This document shows positions 49,124 to 57,076 of a stretch of DNA of 64,000 bases, in pieces. A model generated the notes under the pieces. It ran no database searches. It worked only from the letters and a program-made list of their open reading frames with translations, and was not told the origin of the DNA. The stretch lies in contig NZ_CP031455.1 in the NCBI RefSeq assembly GCF_003391135.1, positions 6,308,001 to 6,372,000 on the forward strand, given 5' to 3'. The position numbers and the translations under genes are program-made. Each line of letters starts with the position of its first letter. The first letter of the stretch is position 1. The stretch is from Streptoverticillium olivoreticuli subsp. olivoreticuli (GTDB lineage Bacteria; Actinomycetota; Actinomycetes; Streptomycetales; Streptomycetaceae).

Positions 49124-52100
49124 ATGACGGCGCCCCCCGACCCACGGCTGGGGCAACTGATCGCCCGCCTGCGGGCCGCGACCTGGGACCTCACGCCCGT
49201 GGAGATCGCCGACGCGGTCTGGCTCGCCCAGTGGGCCACCCCGGCCGACCGCCCCTGCCCCGAACCGGGGCCGCGGTCCGGTGACGCGCCGTCCCGCGGC
49301 GGGTCGCCGGCCGCGGAGACCACCGCCCCCGCGGCCGACGCGCCCCCGGCGTCCGCCGCGGCCCGCCGGCCCGTACGGCACACCGAGCGCTCCGGCCCCG
49401 TGGCGCTGTACGCGGAGAGCGGCCGGCACCCGGGGCGGCGGGCCCGGGACGGGGGCGACGCCTTCCCCGTACGGGTGCCCATGGCCGCGTCGCTGCCCGG
49501 CCTCCTGGACCTCCAGCGGGCCCTGCGGCCCCTGCGCGGCTACCGCCCGCTCGCCACGCCCCCGCGCGGCCCCCTCGACGAGGAGGCCACCGCCGACCAG
49601 GCGGCCCGCACCGGGGTCCTCGACCCCCTCTACCGCCGGGGCGGGCGCCGCGCCGCCGCCATCCAGCTGCTCATGGACGTCTCCCCGTCCATGGTCGTCT
49701 GGGAGCGGATGCTGGAGGAACTGCGCCAGACCTGCGCCCAGTTGGGCGTCTTCAGCGACGTCCAGGTGCGCTATCTGCACCGGGCCGCCGACGGCACCCC
49801 CCTGGTCGGCACCTCCGCCGCCCCCGGCCGGGGGCCCGGCAGCGCCCACCACCCGCGCCCTGCCGACCAGTTCCGCGACCCCACCGGCCGCCGCCTCACC
49901 CTCGTCATCAGCGACTGCGTGGGACCGCTGTGGCAGGAGGGCCGGGCCCAGCGGCTCCTCCACCACTGGTCGCCGACCTCGCCGCTCGCCGTCGTCCAGC
50001 CCCTGCCGCCCCGCCTGTGGCCGCGCACCGCCCTGCCCGCCGACGCCGGGCTGCTGACCCGCGACCCCGCCTCCGGCGGCAGGCTGGTCTTCGACCCCGA
50101 GGGCTACGGACCCGGGCCCGCGCCCGGCGCCCTGCCCGTCCCCGTGCTGCTGCCCACCCGCGAGGCCCTCGGCACCTGGGCCCGGCTGCTCTCCGGGCCC
50201 GGCCGCACCACCGTCCGCGGCGCCGCCGGCTGGGTGGCCCCGCGCCACCCCGCGCTCCCCGGCCCCACCCCCGGCACGGGCCCCGCGCCGACCGCCGACG
50301 AACTGCTCCGGGCCTTCCGCGCCAGCGCCTCCCCGGGTGCCCTGCGCCTTGCCGTGCACCTCGCCGCCGTGCCGCTGGCCCTGCCCGTGATGCAGGTGGT
50401 GCAGCGCGCCATGCTGCCCGACACCGGCCCCATGGAACTGGCCGAGGTGCTGCTCAGCGGCCTGCTGTGGCAACTGCCCGGCCCGGAGACCGGCATCGGG
50501 CACTCGTACGAATTCGTCGACGGCGTACGGGAGATGCTCCTGCTCTCCCTCGACCAGGGCGCCGCCGCCCTCGTCCTCAAGCACTGCTCCGAGTTCGTCG
50601 AACGGCACTTCGGCAAGGGCGCCCGCAACTTCTCCGCGCTCGCCGTCGCCCAGCTCTCCCACCGCACCACCGAACCGCTCGACGGACACCGGCCGGACAC
50701 CGACGAGGACGGCGCGGGCACCGAGCCCGAGCTCTTCGCCGAGGTCCCCGCGCGCGTGGTGCGCTGGTACCGGCCCCTGCCCGCCGACGCCGGCGGGAGC
50801 GGTGAACTCGGCGAGGCGGAGCGCCTGCTGAGGCTCTGGCACCTCCAGGCCGACCCCACCCTCCTCCACGAGGCCCGCGAGCACGCCACGCCCCATGCCC
50901 GCCGCCCCGCCGGCACCCCCGAGGGCATCCGCGGCCGCCTCGTGCTCGGCGGCATCCTCCGGGCCCTCGCCGGCACCGAGGCCGTACGCCGCGAACCCAC
51001 CGCCCGCACCGCGACCCTGACGGAGGCCGTCGCCCTGCTCACCGAGGCCCACGACCACGCAGAACCCGGCAGCACCCCGCACACCGATGCCGCGCTCGAA
51101 CTCGCCTCCGCCCACCACGCCCGCTGGCAGGACGACGGGGACACCGCCCACCTGCTCGCCGCCGAACGCGCCCTGCGCGCCCTCCCCGCCGACGACCCCA
51201 CCCGCGCGCTGCGCCTGGGCCGCGTCCTCCTCGCCCTCGCCCAGGCGACACCCGACCCCCTTCGGTACGCACCCGAGGCCGCTGTCGAACTCCACACCGC
51301 CTGCGCCCTCCTGGAGGCCGCGGACGCCCCCGAACCCCAGCTGTGCGCGGCCCTCCTCGACCTCGCCACGGCGCTGCGGCTCTCCGCCGCGCCCACCGAC
51401 GAGACCCTCGCCGTCCTCGACCGCGCCGGGCACCTCGCCGCCGACGACCCGCTGCGCCTGCGCCGCCTCACCGAGCTGGCCAGGGCCCGCACGGCCGCCG
51501 GGTCCTGGGCCGGGGCCGACGACGCCTACACCGAGGCCGTCGACCTCACCGGCCCCTACAGCCCCTGGCGTTGCGCGCTCCTCGCCGAATGGGGCGAGGC
51601 GCTGCTGCACCGCGCCCGGCGCGACTCCGCCCCCGAGGCGCTCGCGCGGGCCGAGTCGGTGCTCCGGGAAGCCTTCGCGATCAGCCCCGGCCGGGACCCG
51701 GGGCGCCCCCGCCTCCAACTGCTCCTCGGGCGCGCGCTCGCCCTCCGCTTCGACCGGCAGACCTTCCTGCCCGACCTCTACGAGAGCGTCCACCTGCTCG
51801 AACAGGCCGCCCGCCACGCCCCCGACGCGCGCACCCGCGCCGAGGCCTGGCTGGAGCTGGGCACGGCCCGGCTCACCCTGCACGACCGGAGCGGACCCGC
51901 ACCCCTCGACAGCGCGGCCGCCGCCTTCACCTCCGCCGTGAGCGAGGCCCGGCGCGGAGGCGACGGCGCGCCCGGCTCGGTGCTCGCCGCGCGCGCCGCC
52001 CACCGCCACGGCGAGGTGCTCGAACGCATGGGACGGCCACGGGCGGCCCTCGCCGCCTACCGCGAGGCCGCACACGAGTGGAGCGACCTCACCGCCCGGC

Positions 52101-52168
52101 TCGCCGAGGTCCCCTGGGCCGAGGTCCAGGAGACACGGGAGAGCGTGGCACGCCTGACAGGACCGTGA
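49124..52168 (+). CDS. SAV_2336-type vWA domain protein with TPR-like C-terminus
   Basis: 1014 residues. N-terminal SAV_2336-type motif (IARLRAATWDLTPVEIADAVW), a disordered Pro/Ala linker (about 45-110), then a von Willebrand A fold with MIDAS motif LLMDVSPSM (Asp185, Ser187, Ser189) and LVISDCVGPLW. A middle helical part (about 380-560) and long TPR-like helical repeats (about 590-1000: LLAAERALRALPADDPTRAL, AYREAAHEW) make up the rest. Works with the upstream MoxR ATPase; the TPR part probably binds partner proteins. ATG 49124 with gaggtgatgagg. Confidence 0.86.
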   Translation: MTAPPDPRLGQLIARLRAATWDLTPVEIADAVWLAQWATPADRPCPEPGPRSGDAPSRGGSPAAETTAPAADAPPASAAARRPVRHTERSGPVALYAESGRHPGRRARDGGDAFPVRVPMAASLPGLLDLQRALRPLRGYRPLATPPRGPLDEEATADQAARTGVLDPLYRRGGRRAAAIQLLMDVSPSMVVWERMLEELRQTCAQLGVFSDVQVRYLHRAADGTPLVGTSAAPGRGPGSAHHPRPADQFRDPTGRRLTLVISDCVGPLWQEGRAQRLLHHWSPTSPLAVVQPLPPRLWPRTALPADAGLLTRDPASGGRLVFDPEGYGPGPAPGALPVPVLLPTREALGTWARLLSGPGRTTVRGAAGWVAPRHPALPGPTPGTGPAPTADELLRAFRASASPGALRLAVHLAAVPLALPVMQVVQRAMLPDTGPMELAEVLLSGLLWQLPGPETGIGHSYEFVDGVREMLLLSLDQGAAALVLKHCSEFVERHFGKGARNFSALAVAQLSHRTTEPLDGHRPDTDEDGAGTEPELFAEVPARVVRWYRPLPADAGGSGELGEAERLLRLWHLQADPTLLHEAREHATPHARRPAGTPEGIRGRLVLGGILRALAGTEAVRREPTARTATLTEAVALLTEAHDHAEPGSTPHTDAALELASAHHARWQDDGDTAHLLAAERALRALPADDPTRALRLGRVLLALAQATPDPLRYAPEAAVELHTACALLEAADAPEPQLCAALLDLATALRLSAAPTDETLAVLDRAGHLAADDPLRLRRLTELARARTAAGSWAGADDAYTEAVDLTGPYSPWRCALLAEWGEALLHRARRDSAPEALARAESVLREAFAISPGRDPGRPRLQLLLGRALALRFDRQTFLPDLYESVHLLEQAARHAPDARTRAEAWLELGTARLTLHDRSGPAPLDSAAAAFTSAVSEARRGGDGAPGSVLAARAAHRHGEVLERMGRPRAALAAYREAAHEWSDLTARLAEVPWAEVQETRESVARLTGP

Positions 52169-52271
52169 CCGGAACGCCACCCGAACGGGTTTCCGCCCGA
52201 CGGCCCCCGGGAAGAACCGTGCAGCCGCGGGGGCCACAGGCCGGTGGAGGGCGGCAGGGAAGGAGACAAGA

Positions 52272-52499
52272 GTGCCGAAGCTCAAGCGCACCGCGGCGGC
52301 CCGCTCGGCGGGCGTCGCGGAACGGGTGCCGACGGTGCCCGACCTCACCGGCATCGACCTGCGGACCCTGCGCCACACCGAAGATCCCCGCCTGGGCGCC
52401 GCCGTGGAGGAAGTCCTGCTGGACCCGGGCGGGTTCGAGGAGATCTGGTACTCCGGCGGCGACGACGCGACCGGAGGGCGGGCGCCCGACAGGTCCTGA
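52272..52499 (+). CDS. FxSxx-like short peptide, probable RiPP precursor
   Basis: 75 residues, GTG start at 52272 preceded by aaggagac. A basic leader (MPKLKRTAAARSAGVAERV) is followed by VPDLTGIDLRTLRHTEDPRL and AVEEVLLDPGGFEEIWYSG. The DLTGIDLRTLR helix and the following acidic helix are the recognition part of FxSxx-COOH peptides, but the usual C-terminal Phe-x-Ser-x-x ending is absent: it ends GGDDATGGRAPDRS. Aspartates and aromatic residues near the C-terminus are the likely modified part. The HExxH enzyme gene follows 57 bases later. Confidence 0.72.
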   Translation: MPKLKRTAAARSAGVAERVPTVPDLTGIDLRTLRHTEDPRLGAAVEEVLLDPGGFEEIWYSGGDDATGGRAPDRS

Positions 52500-52556
52500 G
52501 CACGGGGGCGAGAACCGGACGACATCCGGACGACACGGGGGAGCGGGGAAGCCGGG

Positions 52557-53903
52557 ATGACCGTCGATCGCGTCGACGCGGGCGGGGCGCAGGCCCTGAC
52601 GCCCGCGGCCCTGGCGCGCCTCGCCCGCACCCGCTCCGCCCCCGCCGACCTCGACCTCCTGCTCCGCGGCCGGCGCAGCCGCCGCCTGATCCTGCTCAAG
52701 TCCCTGCTGGCCAGGCTGGACCGGAGCGCGGAGAGCGTGCCCGCCGCCGTCCGCGCGCGCTTCGAGGAGCACTGGCGGCTGCTGGAGCGCGCCGAGGACC
52801 ACGACCCCGCCGCCGTCCACGACACCCTCGACTACCCCACCGTCGGCATCTGGCTGGCCCGCACCCTGTCGGCCCCCGCCGGCCTCGATCTGGCCTGCGG
52901 CCTGGGCCACTTCGGCGCCGTCGCCGCCGCGGCCGCGCTCCGCGCGGGCACCCCCTTCACCCTCACCCTCAACCCCCGGGGCGGCCTGCTCGCCCTGCCC
53001 GGCATCGGCGCCCTCGCGACCCCCGCCCCCGCCGTGCGGCTCACCGCCCGCGCGCACACCGCGCACCTGACCACCGACGGCCCGCGGGGGCGCGGCACCG
53101 GGACGGTCCTGCTGCGCACCGGCGGCCGGGTCCACGGCGTGGGCCCCGGCTGGCGCGGCCTGCGCCGACTGCCCGGCACCACCGCCTTCCTGGACGACCT
53201 CGACCTCCACCGCGCCCCGCCCGAGGGCGTCGGCCACGCCGCGCTGCCCGCCGCGCCCCGGGCCGACACCGGCCGCGAACCCTGGCCCCGCCTGTGGCGC
53301 TCCGCCCTCGCCCTGCTGCGCGCCACCGACCCGCGGCGCGCCGCGGAGACCACGGCCCTCCTGCGCTGCCTGGTCCCGCTCGCCCGCAGCGGCCCGTACG
53401 GCCAGGGGGCGCGCGGGGTGAGCGCGACCTTCAGGGCGGCGCCCGGCGCGGTCCTCGCCACGCTGCCGGAGACCGCCGCCGACCTCGCCGCCGTGCTCGT
53501 CCACGAGACCCAGCACGGCAAGCTGGCGGTGCTCCACGACCTGCTGCCGCTGCACCACGCCGGTCCGTACGCCGCCTACCGGGTCGCCTGGCGCCCCGAC
53601 CCGCGCCCGCTCGCGGGTGTCCTCCAGGGCACCTACGCGCATCTGGCGCTGGCCGACTTCTGGGGCCGTGTCGCGGGGCGCGCGGGGCTGCCGGCCGGCG
53701 CCCGGTCCGCCGCGCGCGCCCGTCATGATTCCTACCGCCGACAGGTCGCGGAAGCCCTGCCCATCCTGCTTGAATCCAATGAACTCACCCCCGCGGGCGT
53801 CGAGTTCGCGACAGGCATGCGGCAGCACCACGCGGGCCTGGGGCGGACCGCCGGGCCGGCCGAGGCCATCGGCGGACCGTCACCATTCGGTGACGTACAG
53901 TAA
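52557..53903 (+). CDS. HExxH-type peptide-modifying enzyme (probable alpha-ketoglutarate-dependent beta-hydroxylase)
   Basis: 448 residues. Metal site HETQH at 316-320 (VLVHETQHGKLAVL), with RVAWRPDPRPLAGVLQGTYAHLALADFW downstream, whose His and Arg are the expected third ligand and cosubstrate contact. The N-terminal 250 residues are a helical recognition part. This is the TIGR04267-type family, often fused to the radical SAM enzyme FxsB; recent naming treats it as a peptide beta-hydroxylase rather than a protease. Here it stands alone. Substrate is presumably the 75-residue peptide upstream. Confidence 0.83.
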   Translation: MTVDRVDAGGAQALTPAALARLARTRSAPADLDLLLRGRRSRRLILLKSLLARLDRSAESVPAAVRARFEEHWRLLERAEDHDPAAVHDTLDYPTVGIWLARTLSAPAGLDLACGLGHFGAVAAAAALRAGTPFTLTLNPRGGLLALPGIGALATPAPAVRLTARAHTAHLTTDGPRGRGTGTVLLRTGGRVHGVGPGWRGLRRLPGTTAFLDDLDLHRAPPEGVGHAALPAAPRADTGREPWPRLWRSALALLRATDPRRAAETTALLRCLVPLARSGPYGQGARGVSATFRAAPGAVLATLPETAADLAAVLVHETQHGKLAVLHDLLPLHHAGPYAAYRVAWRPDPRPLAGVLQGTYAHLALADFWGRVAGRAGLPAGARSAARARHDSYRRQVAEALPILLESNELTPAGVEFATGMRQHHAGLGRTAGPAEAIGGPSPFGDVQ

Positions 53904-53963
53904 TCTTGGTGCCGTGTCGGCCCACCCGGCCGCCGCGGCGCGGAGCGATGAGGGGACGTGCGC

Positions 53964-56900
53964 ATGAGTGAGCCAACCGGTGGTGCGCGGAGTCGGCCGG
54001 GCCCCGCGGGCGAGCACTTCGTCGTGGTGTTCGCCGGCTTCCACCGGCCCTGGGCCACCTGGATCGGCCACCGGCTGGAGAGCCACGGCCACCGGGTCAC
54101 CCTGCACCGCTGGGACCCCCGCCGGGAGGTCCCCCTGGAGAGCGCCCTCGGCGACCTGCTGATGGCCTCGGGGCGGCTGCTGCTCGTCCTGAGCGACTGG
54201 TTCTTCCAGCTGGGCCCGCGCCGCGACGGCGAGTGGAGCGAGGCGCTGCGCGGCATCGTCGCCGCCAACGCCGAGCGGTTCGCCGCCGTCAGCCTCACCA
54301 ACCGCGCCCTGCTGCCCGCCACCGCCGTCCTGGAGCCCGTCGACCTCTACGGCATCGGCTCCCAGGAGGCCGAGCGCCGCCTCCTCGGGCGGCTCGGCCT
54401 GCCGCCCGGCCCGCCGCGCCGCAGCATCCCCGTCGGCCCCGGCTCCCGCTACCCGGGCGACCCGCCGGCCGTGTGGGGCGAGGTGCCGCGCCGCGACGCC
54501 CGGTTCACCGGCCGCGACGACCTCCTCAACCAGCTCCAGGAGCAGCTGACCGACGCCGAGCAGGGCACCGCCGTCTGCGCGCTGCTCGGCATGTCCGGCA
54601 TCGGCAAGACCCAGCTCGCCGCCGAGTACGCCCACCGCTTCAGCTCCGACTACGACGTCATCTGGTGGGTCAACTCCGACATGCGCGGCACCCAGCGCGA
54701 GCGCCTCGGCGAACTCGCCGCCGAGCTCGGCCTGACCAGCGGCTCCGAGCCCGGCGAGCGCATCCGCGCCGTCCGCGAGGCCCTGCGCCGCGGCGACCCC
54801 TACGGCCGCTGGCTGCTGATCTTCGACGGCTGGGACGACATCGACGGCGCCCGCGAGCTCCTCCCCGAGGGCCCCGGCCATGTGCTGATCACCTCCCGCA
54901 ACCGCAGCTGGACCACCCAGGGCGCGACCCCGCTCGAGGTCCCCGGCTTCCAGCGCCACGAGTCCACCGGCTATCTGATGCGCCGCGCGCCCCGGATCAC
55001 CGCCGAGGAGGCCACCGAGGTCGCCGCCGAGCTCGGCGACATCCCCCTCGCCCTCGTCCAGGCGGCCGCCTGGCTCGGCGAGTCCGACATGGAGGTCGCC
55101 GACTACCTCCGCATGGTCCGCGACGGCGAGCTCTCCGGCCTCGCCGACCAGGGCGACTTCGACGGAGTGCCCCGCTCCTCCCTCACCTCCTGGTCGATAC
55201 TGATCAACCGGCTCCGCGAGACCCAGCCGCACGCGGTCGAACTCCTCACCCTGTGCACCTCCTTCGCCCCCGGCCGGATCCCCATCGGCCTCGTTCGCCA
55301 CCTCCCGCCCGCCGAGCTGCCCGAGAGCCTCGGCTGGCTCGCCACCGACCTGCCCAGCTGGACCCGGGCGTTGGACTCCCTCGTCAACTACTCGGTCTTC
55401 ACCCGCGACACCCGCGGCACCATCCCCGGCGAGCCGGGCCCCGAGCAGGAGTCCGTGCGCATGCACCGGCTCGTCCACGACATCGTCGCCCGCCTCACCT
55501 CACCCGAGGAGCGGGCCGAACACCGCCGCATCGTCCGCCGGATGCTCGCCGCCGCCGACCCCGGCAACCCCCAGGACACCCGGCTCTGGCCGCGCTACGC
55601 CGAGCTCCTCCCGCACCTGGAGCCCTCCGGCGCCCTCGGCAGCCACGACGAGCGGGTCCAGGAGACCGTCCTCAACTGCCTGCACTACTGCCACCGCAGC
55701 GGGGAGTTCCGCACCGGCATCGAGCTCGGCGAGCAGGTCCGCGCCCGCTGGTCCGAGCTCTTCCCGCCCGAGCACCACCGCATGCTCGACCTCACCGTCC
55801 GCCAGGGCAACATCCTCCGGTCGTACGGCGTCTTCCGCGCCGCCTACGAAATCGACCGGGGCATGCTGGAGCGGCTGCGCGCGAGCGCCCCCGCCGCCCC
55901 CCGGCCCGGCAGCGGCACCGCCCTGATGACCGCCACCAGCTGCCTCGCCGCCGACCAGCGCTATCTCGGCCAGTACACCGAAGCCCTCCAGCTCCAGCGC
56001 GAGGTCCTGCGCACCGCCCAGGAACTCCTCGGCCCCGACGACTACTTCACCCTCAACGCCCACCACAATCTCGGCGTCGGCCTCAGACTGCTGGGCCGCT
56101 ACGCCGAGGCGTACGACACCGACCTGGAGAACCTCCGCAGGCGCGAGTCCCTGCTGCGCACCCGGCACGCCGCCACCCTCGTCTCCGGCATCGCCTGCGC
56201 CCGCGACCTGCGGCTGATGGGCCGCTACCGCGACGCGCTGGCCCGCCAGGAGCTCGGCATGCGGCTGCACCTCCAGGTCCTCGGCCCCCAGCACCCGCAG
56301 ACCCTGCGCGCCCACCACAACCTCGTCCTGTGCGAGCGGCGAGCGGGCGGCTTCCAGGACGTGGGCGCCGCCATGGCCAGCCTCCTCGAACAGATGGAGC
56401 AGGTGCACGGCCGCTCCCACTACGCCACCATCGGCCTCGTCGTCGACTACGGCAACCACGCCCGCGAGCACGGCGACCTCGGCCACGCCCGCGACCTCAT
56501 CGAGGAGGGCGAGGCCGGCTTCCGCGCCCTCCTGGGCCCCGCCCACCCCGTCGCCACCGGCATGCTCACCAACACCGGCCTCGTCCTCCAGGCGTCCGGG
56601 GAGCGGGCCGAGGCGCTCACCATGTTCGAGTCCGCCTACGCCGGGCTGTCCGCGACCCTCGGTCCCGAGCACCCCTGGGTGCTGGGCTGCGCCCTCAACG
56701 CCGCCGCCGGGCGCAACTTCAACGGTCGCCTCGACGCCGCCCTGGAGCTCAGCCGCGACACCCTCCGCCGGGCCCGGCACGTCCTCGGCGAGGACCACCC
56801 CCTGACCCTGTCCTGCGAGGTCGCCCTCGCCGCCGACCTCAGGGCGCTGCGCGAGCACGAGGAGGCGTCCAAGGTCGAGCAGGACGCCCTCCAGCGGCTC

Positions 56901-56990
56901 ACCCGCACCCTGGGCGCCCAGCACCCGCACGCCCTCTCCGCCCGCCAGCGCACCCGCCCGTACTGGGACTTCGAGCCCTACCTGGGCTGA
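53964..56990 (+). CDS. fxsT: TIR-NB-ARC-TPR protein (FxSxx system TPR protein)
   Basis: 1008 residues from ATG 53964, chosen over GTG 53958 for its SD spacing (gaggggac). A TIR-like domain (about 14-160: FVVVFAGFHRPWATWIGHRL, LLLVLSDWFFQLGPR) has EWSEAL at the position of the catalytic Glu of NAD-consuming TIRs. NB-ARC STAND ATPase (about 180-450): P-loop LLGMSGIGKTQLAA with Lys215, Walker B WLLIFDGWDD, GHVLITSRNRSW sensor. About 10 TPR_12-type repeats (about 560-1000: LGPDDYFTLNAHHNLG, LGPQHPQTLRAHHN). NLR-like architecture: repeats sense, NB-ARC oligomerises, TIR acts. A possible -10 (TACAGT) lies at 53896-53901. Confidence 0.87.
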   Translation: MSEPTGGARSRPGPAGEHFVVVFAGFHRPWATWIGHRLESHGHRVTLHRWDPRREVPLESALGDLLMASGRLLLVLSDWFFQLGPRRDGEWSEALRGIVAANAERFAAVSLTNRALLPATAVLEPVDLYGIGSQEAERRLLGRLGLPPGPPRRSIPVGPGSRYPGDPPAVWGEVPRRDARFTGRDDLLNQLQEQLTDAEQGTAVCALLGMSGIGKTQLAAEYAHRFSSDYDVIWWVNSDMRGTQRERLGELAAELGLTSGSEPGERIRAVREALRRGDPYGRWLLIFDGWDDIDGARELLPEGPGHVLITSRNRSWTTQGATPLEVPGFQRHESTGYLMRRAPRITAEEATEVAAELGDIPLALVQAAAWLGESDMEVADYLRMVRDGELSGLADQGDFDGVPRSSLTSWSILINRLRETQPHAVELLTLCTSFAPGRIPIGLVRHLPPAELPESLGWLATDLPSWTRALDSLVNYSVFTRDTRGTIPGEPGPEQESVRMHRLVHDIVARLTSPEERAEHRRIVRRMLAAADPGNPQDTRLWPRYAELLPHLEPSGALGSHDERVQETVLNCLHYCHRSGEFRTGIELGEQVRARWSELFPPEHHRMLDLTVRQGNILRSYGVFRAAYEIDRGMLERLRASAPAAPRPGSGTALMTATSCLAADQRYLGQYTEALQLQREVLRTAQELLGPDDYFTLNAHHNLGVGLRLLGRYAEAYDTDLENLRRRESLLRTRHAATLVSGIACARDLRLMGRYRDALARQELGMRLHLQVLGPQHPQTLRAHHNLVLCERRAGGFQDVGAAMASLLEQMEQVHGRSHYATIGLVVDYGNHAREHGDLGHARDLIEEGEAGFRALLGPAHPVATGMLTNTGLVLQASGERAEALTMFESAYAGLSATLGPEHPWVLGCALNAAAGRNFNGRLDAALELSRDTLRRARHVLGEDHPLTLSCEVALAADLRALREHEEASKVEQDALQRLTRTLGAQHPHALSARQRTRPYWDFEPYLG

Positions 56991-57013
56991 CCGCAGCCCC
57001 GGCCGGGGACGGC

Positions 57014-57049
57014 ACAGGGCCCCCACCGCCGCAGCGGTGGGGGCCCTGT
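57014..57049. terminator. Strong bidirectional terminator
   Basis: Perfect 16-base arms (57014-57029 and 57034-57049, core GGGCCCCCACCGC) around CGCA, between the convergent fxsT-like and 2-oxoglutarate dehydrogenase genes. Confidence 0.8.
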
Positions 57050-57076
57050 CCTCGCGTGTGCGCGGGCGCGCCGGGA

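Noticed and set aside
47972..52825. 1617-codon minus-strand ORF
   Set aside because: Antisense of the MoxR and vWA genes, Gly/Ala/Val-rich noise caused by high GC.
49124..53903. Radical SAM enzyme FxsB hidden in the conflict region
   Set aside because: No CxxxCxxC motif or SPASM domain appears in any frame of the annotated genes; only the HExxH domain is found.
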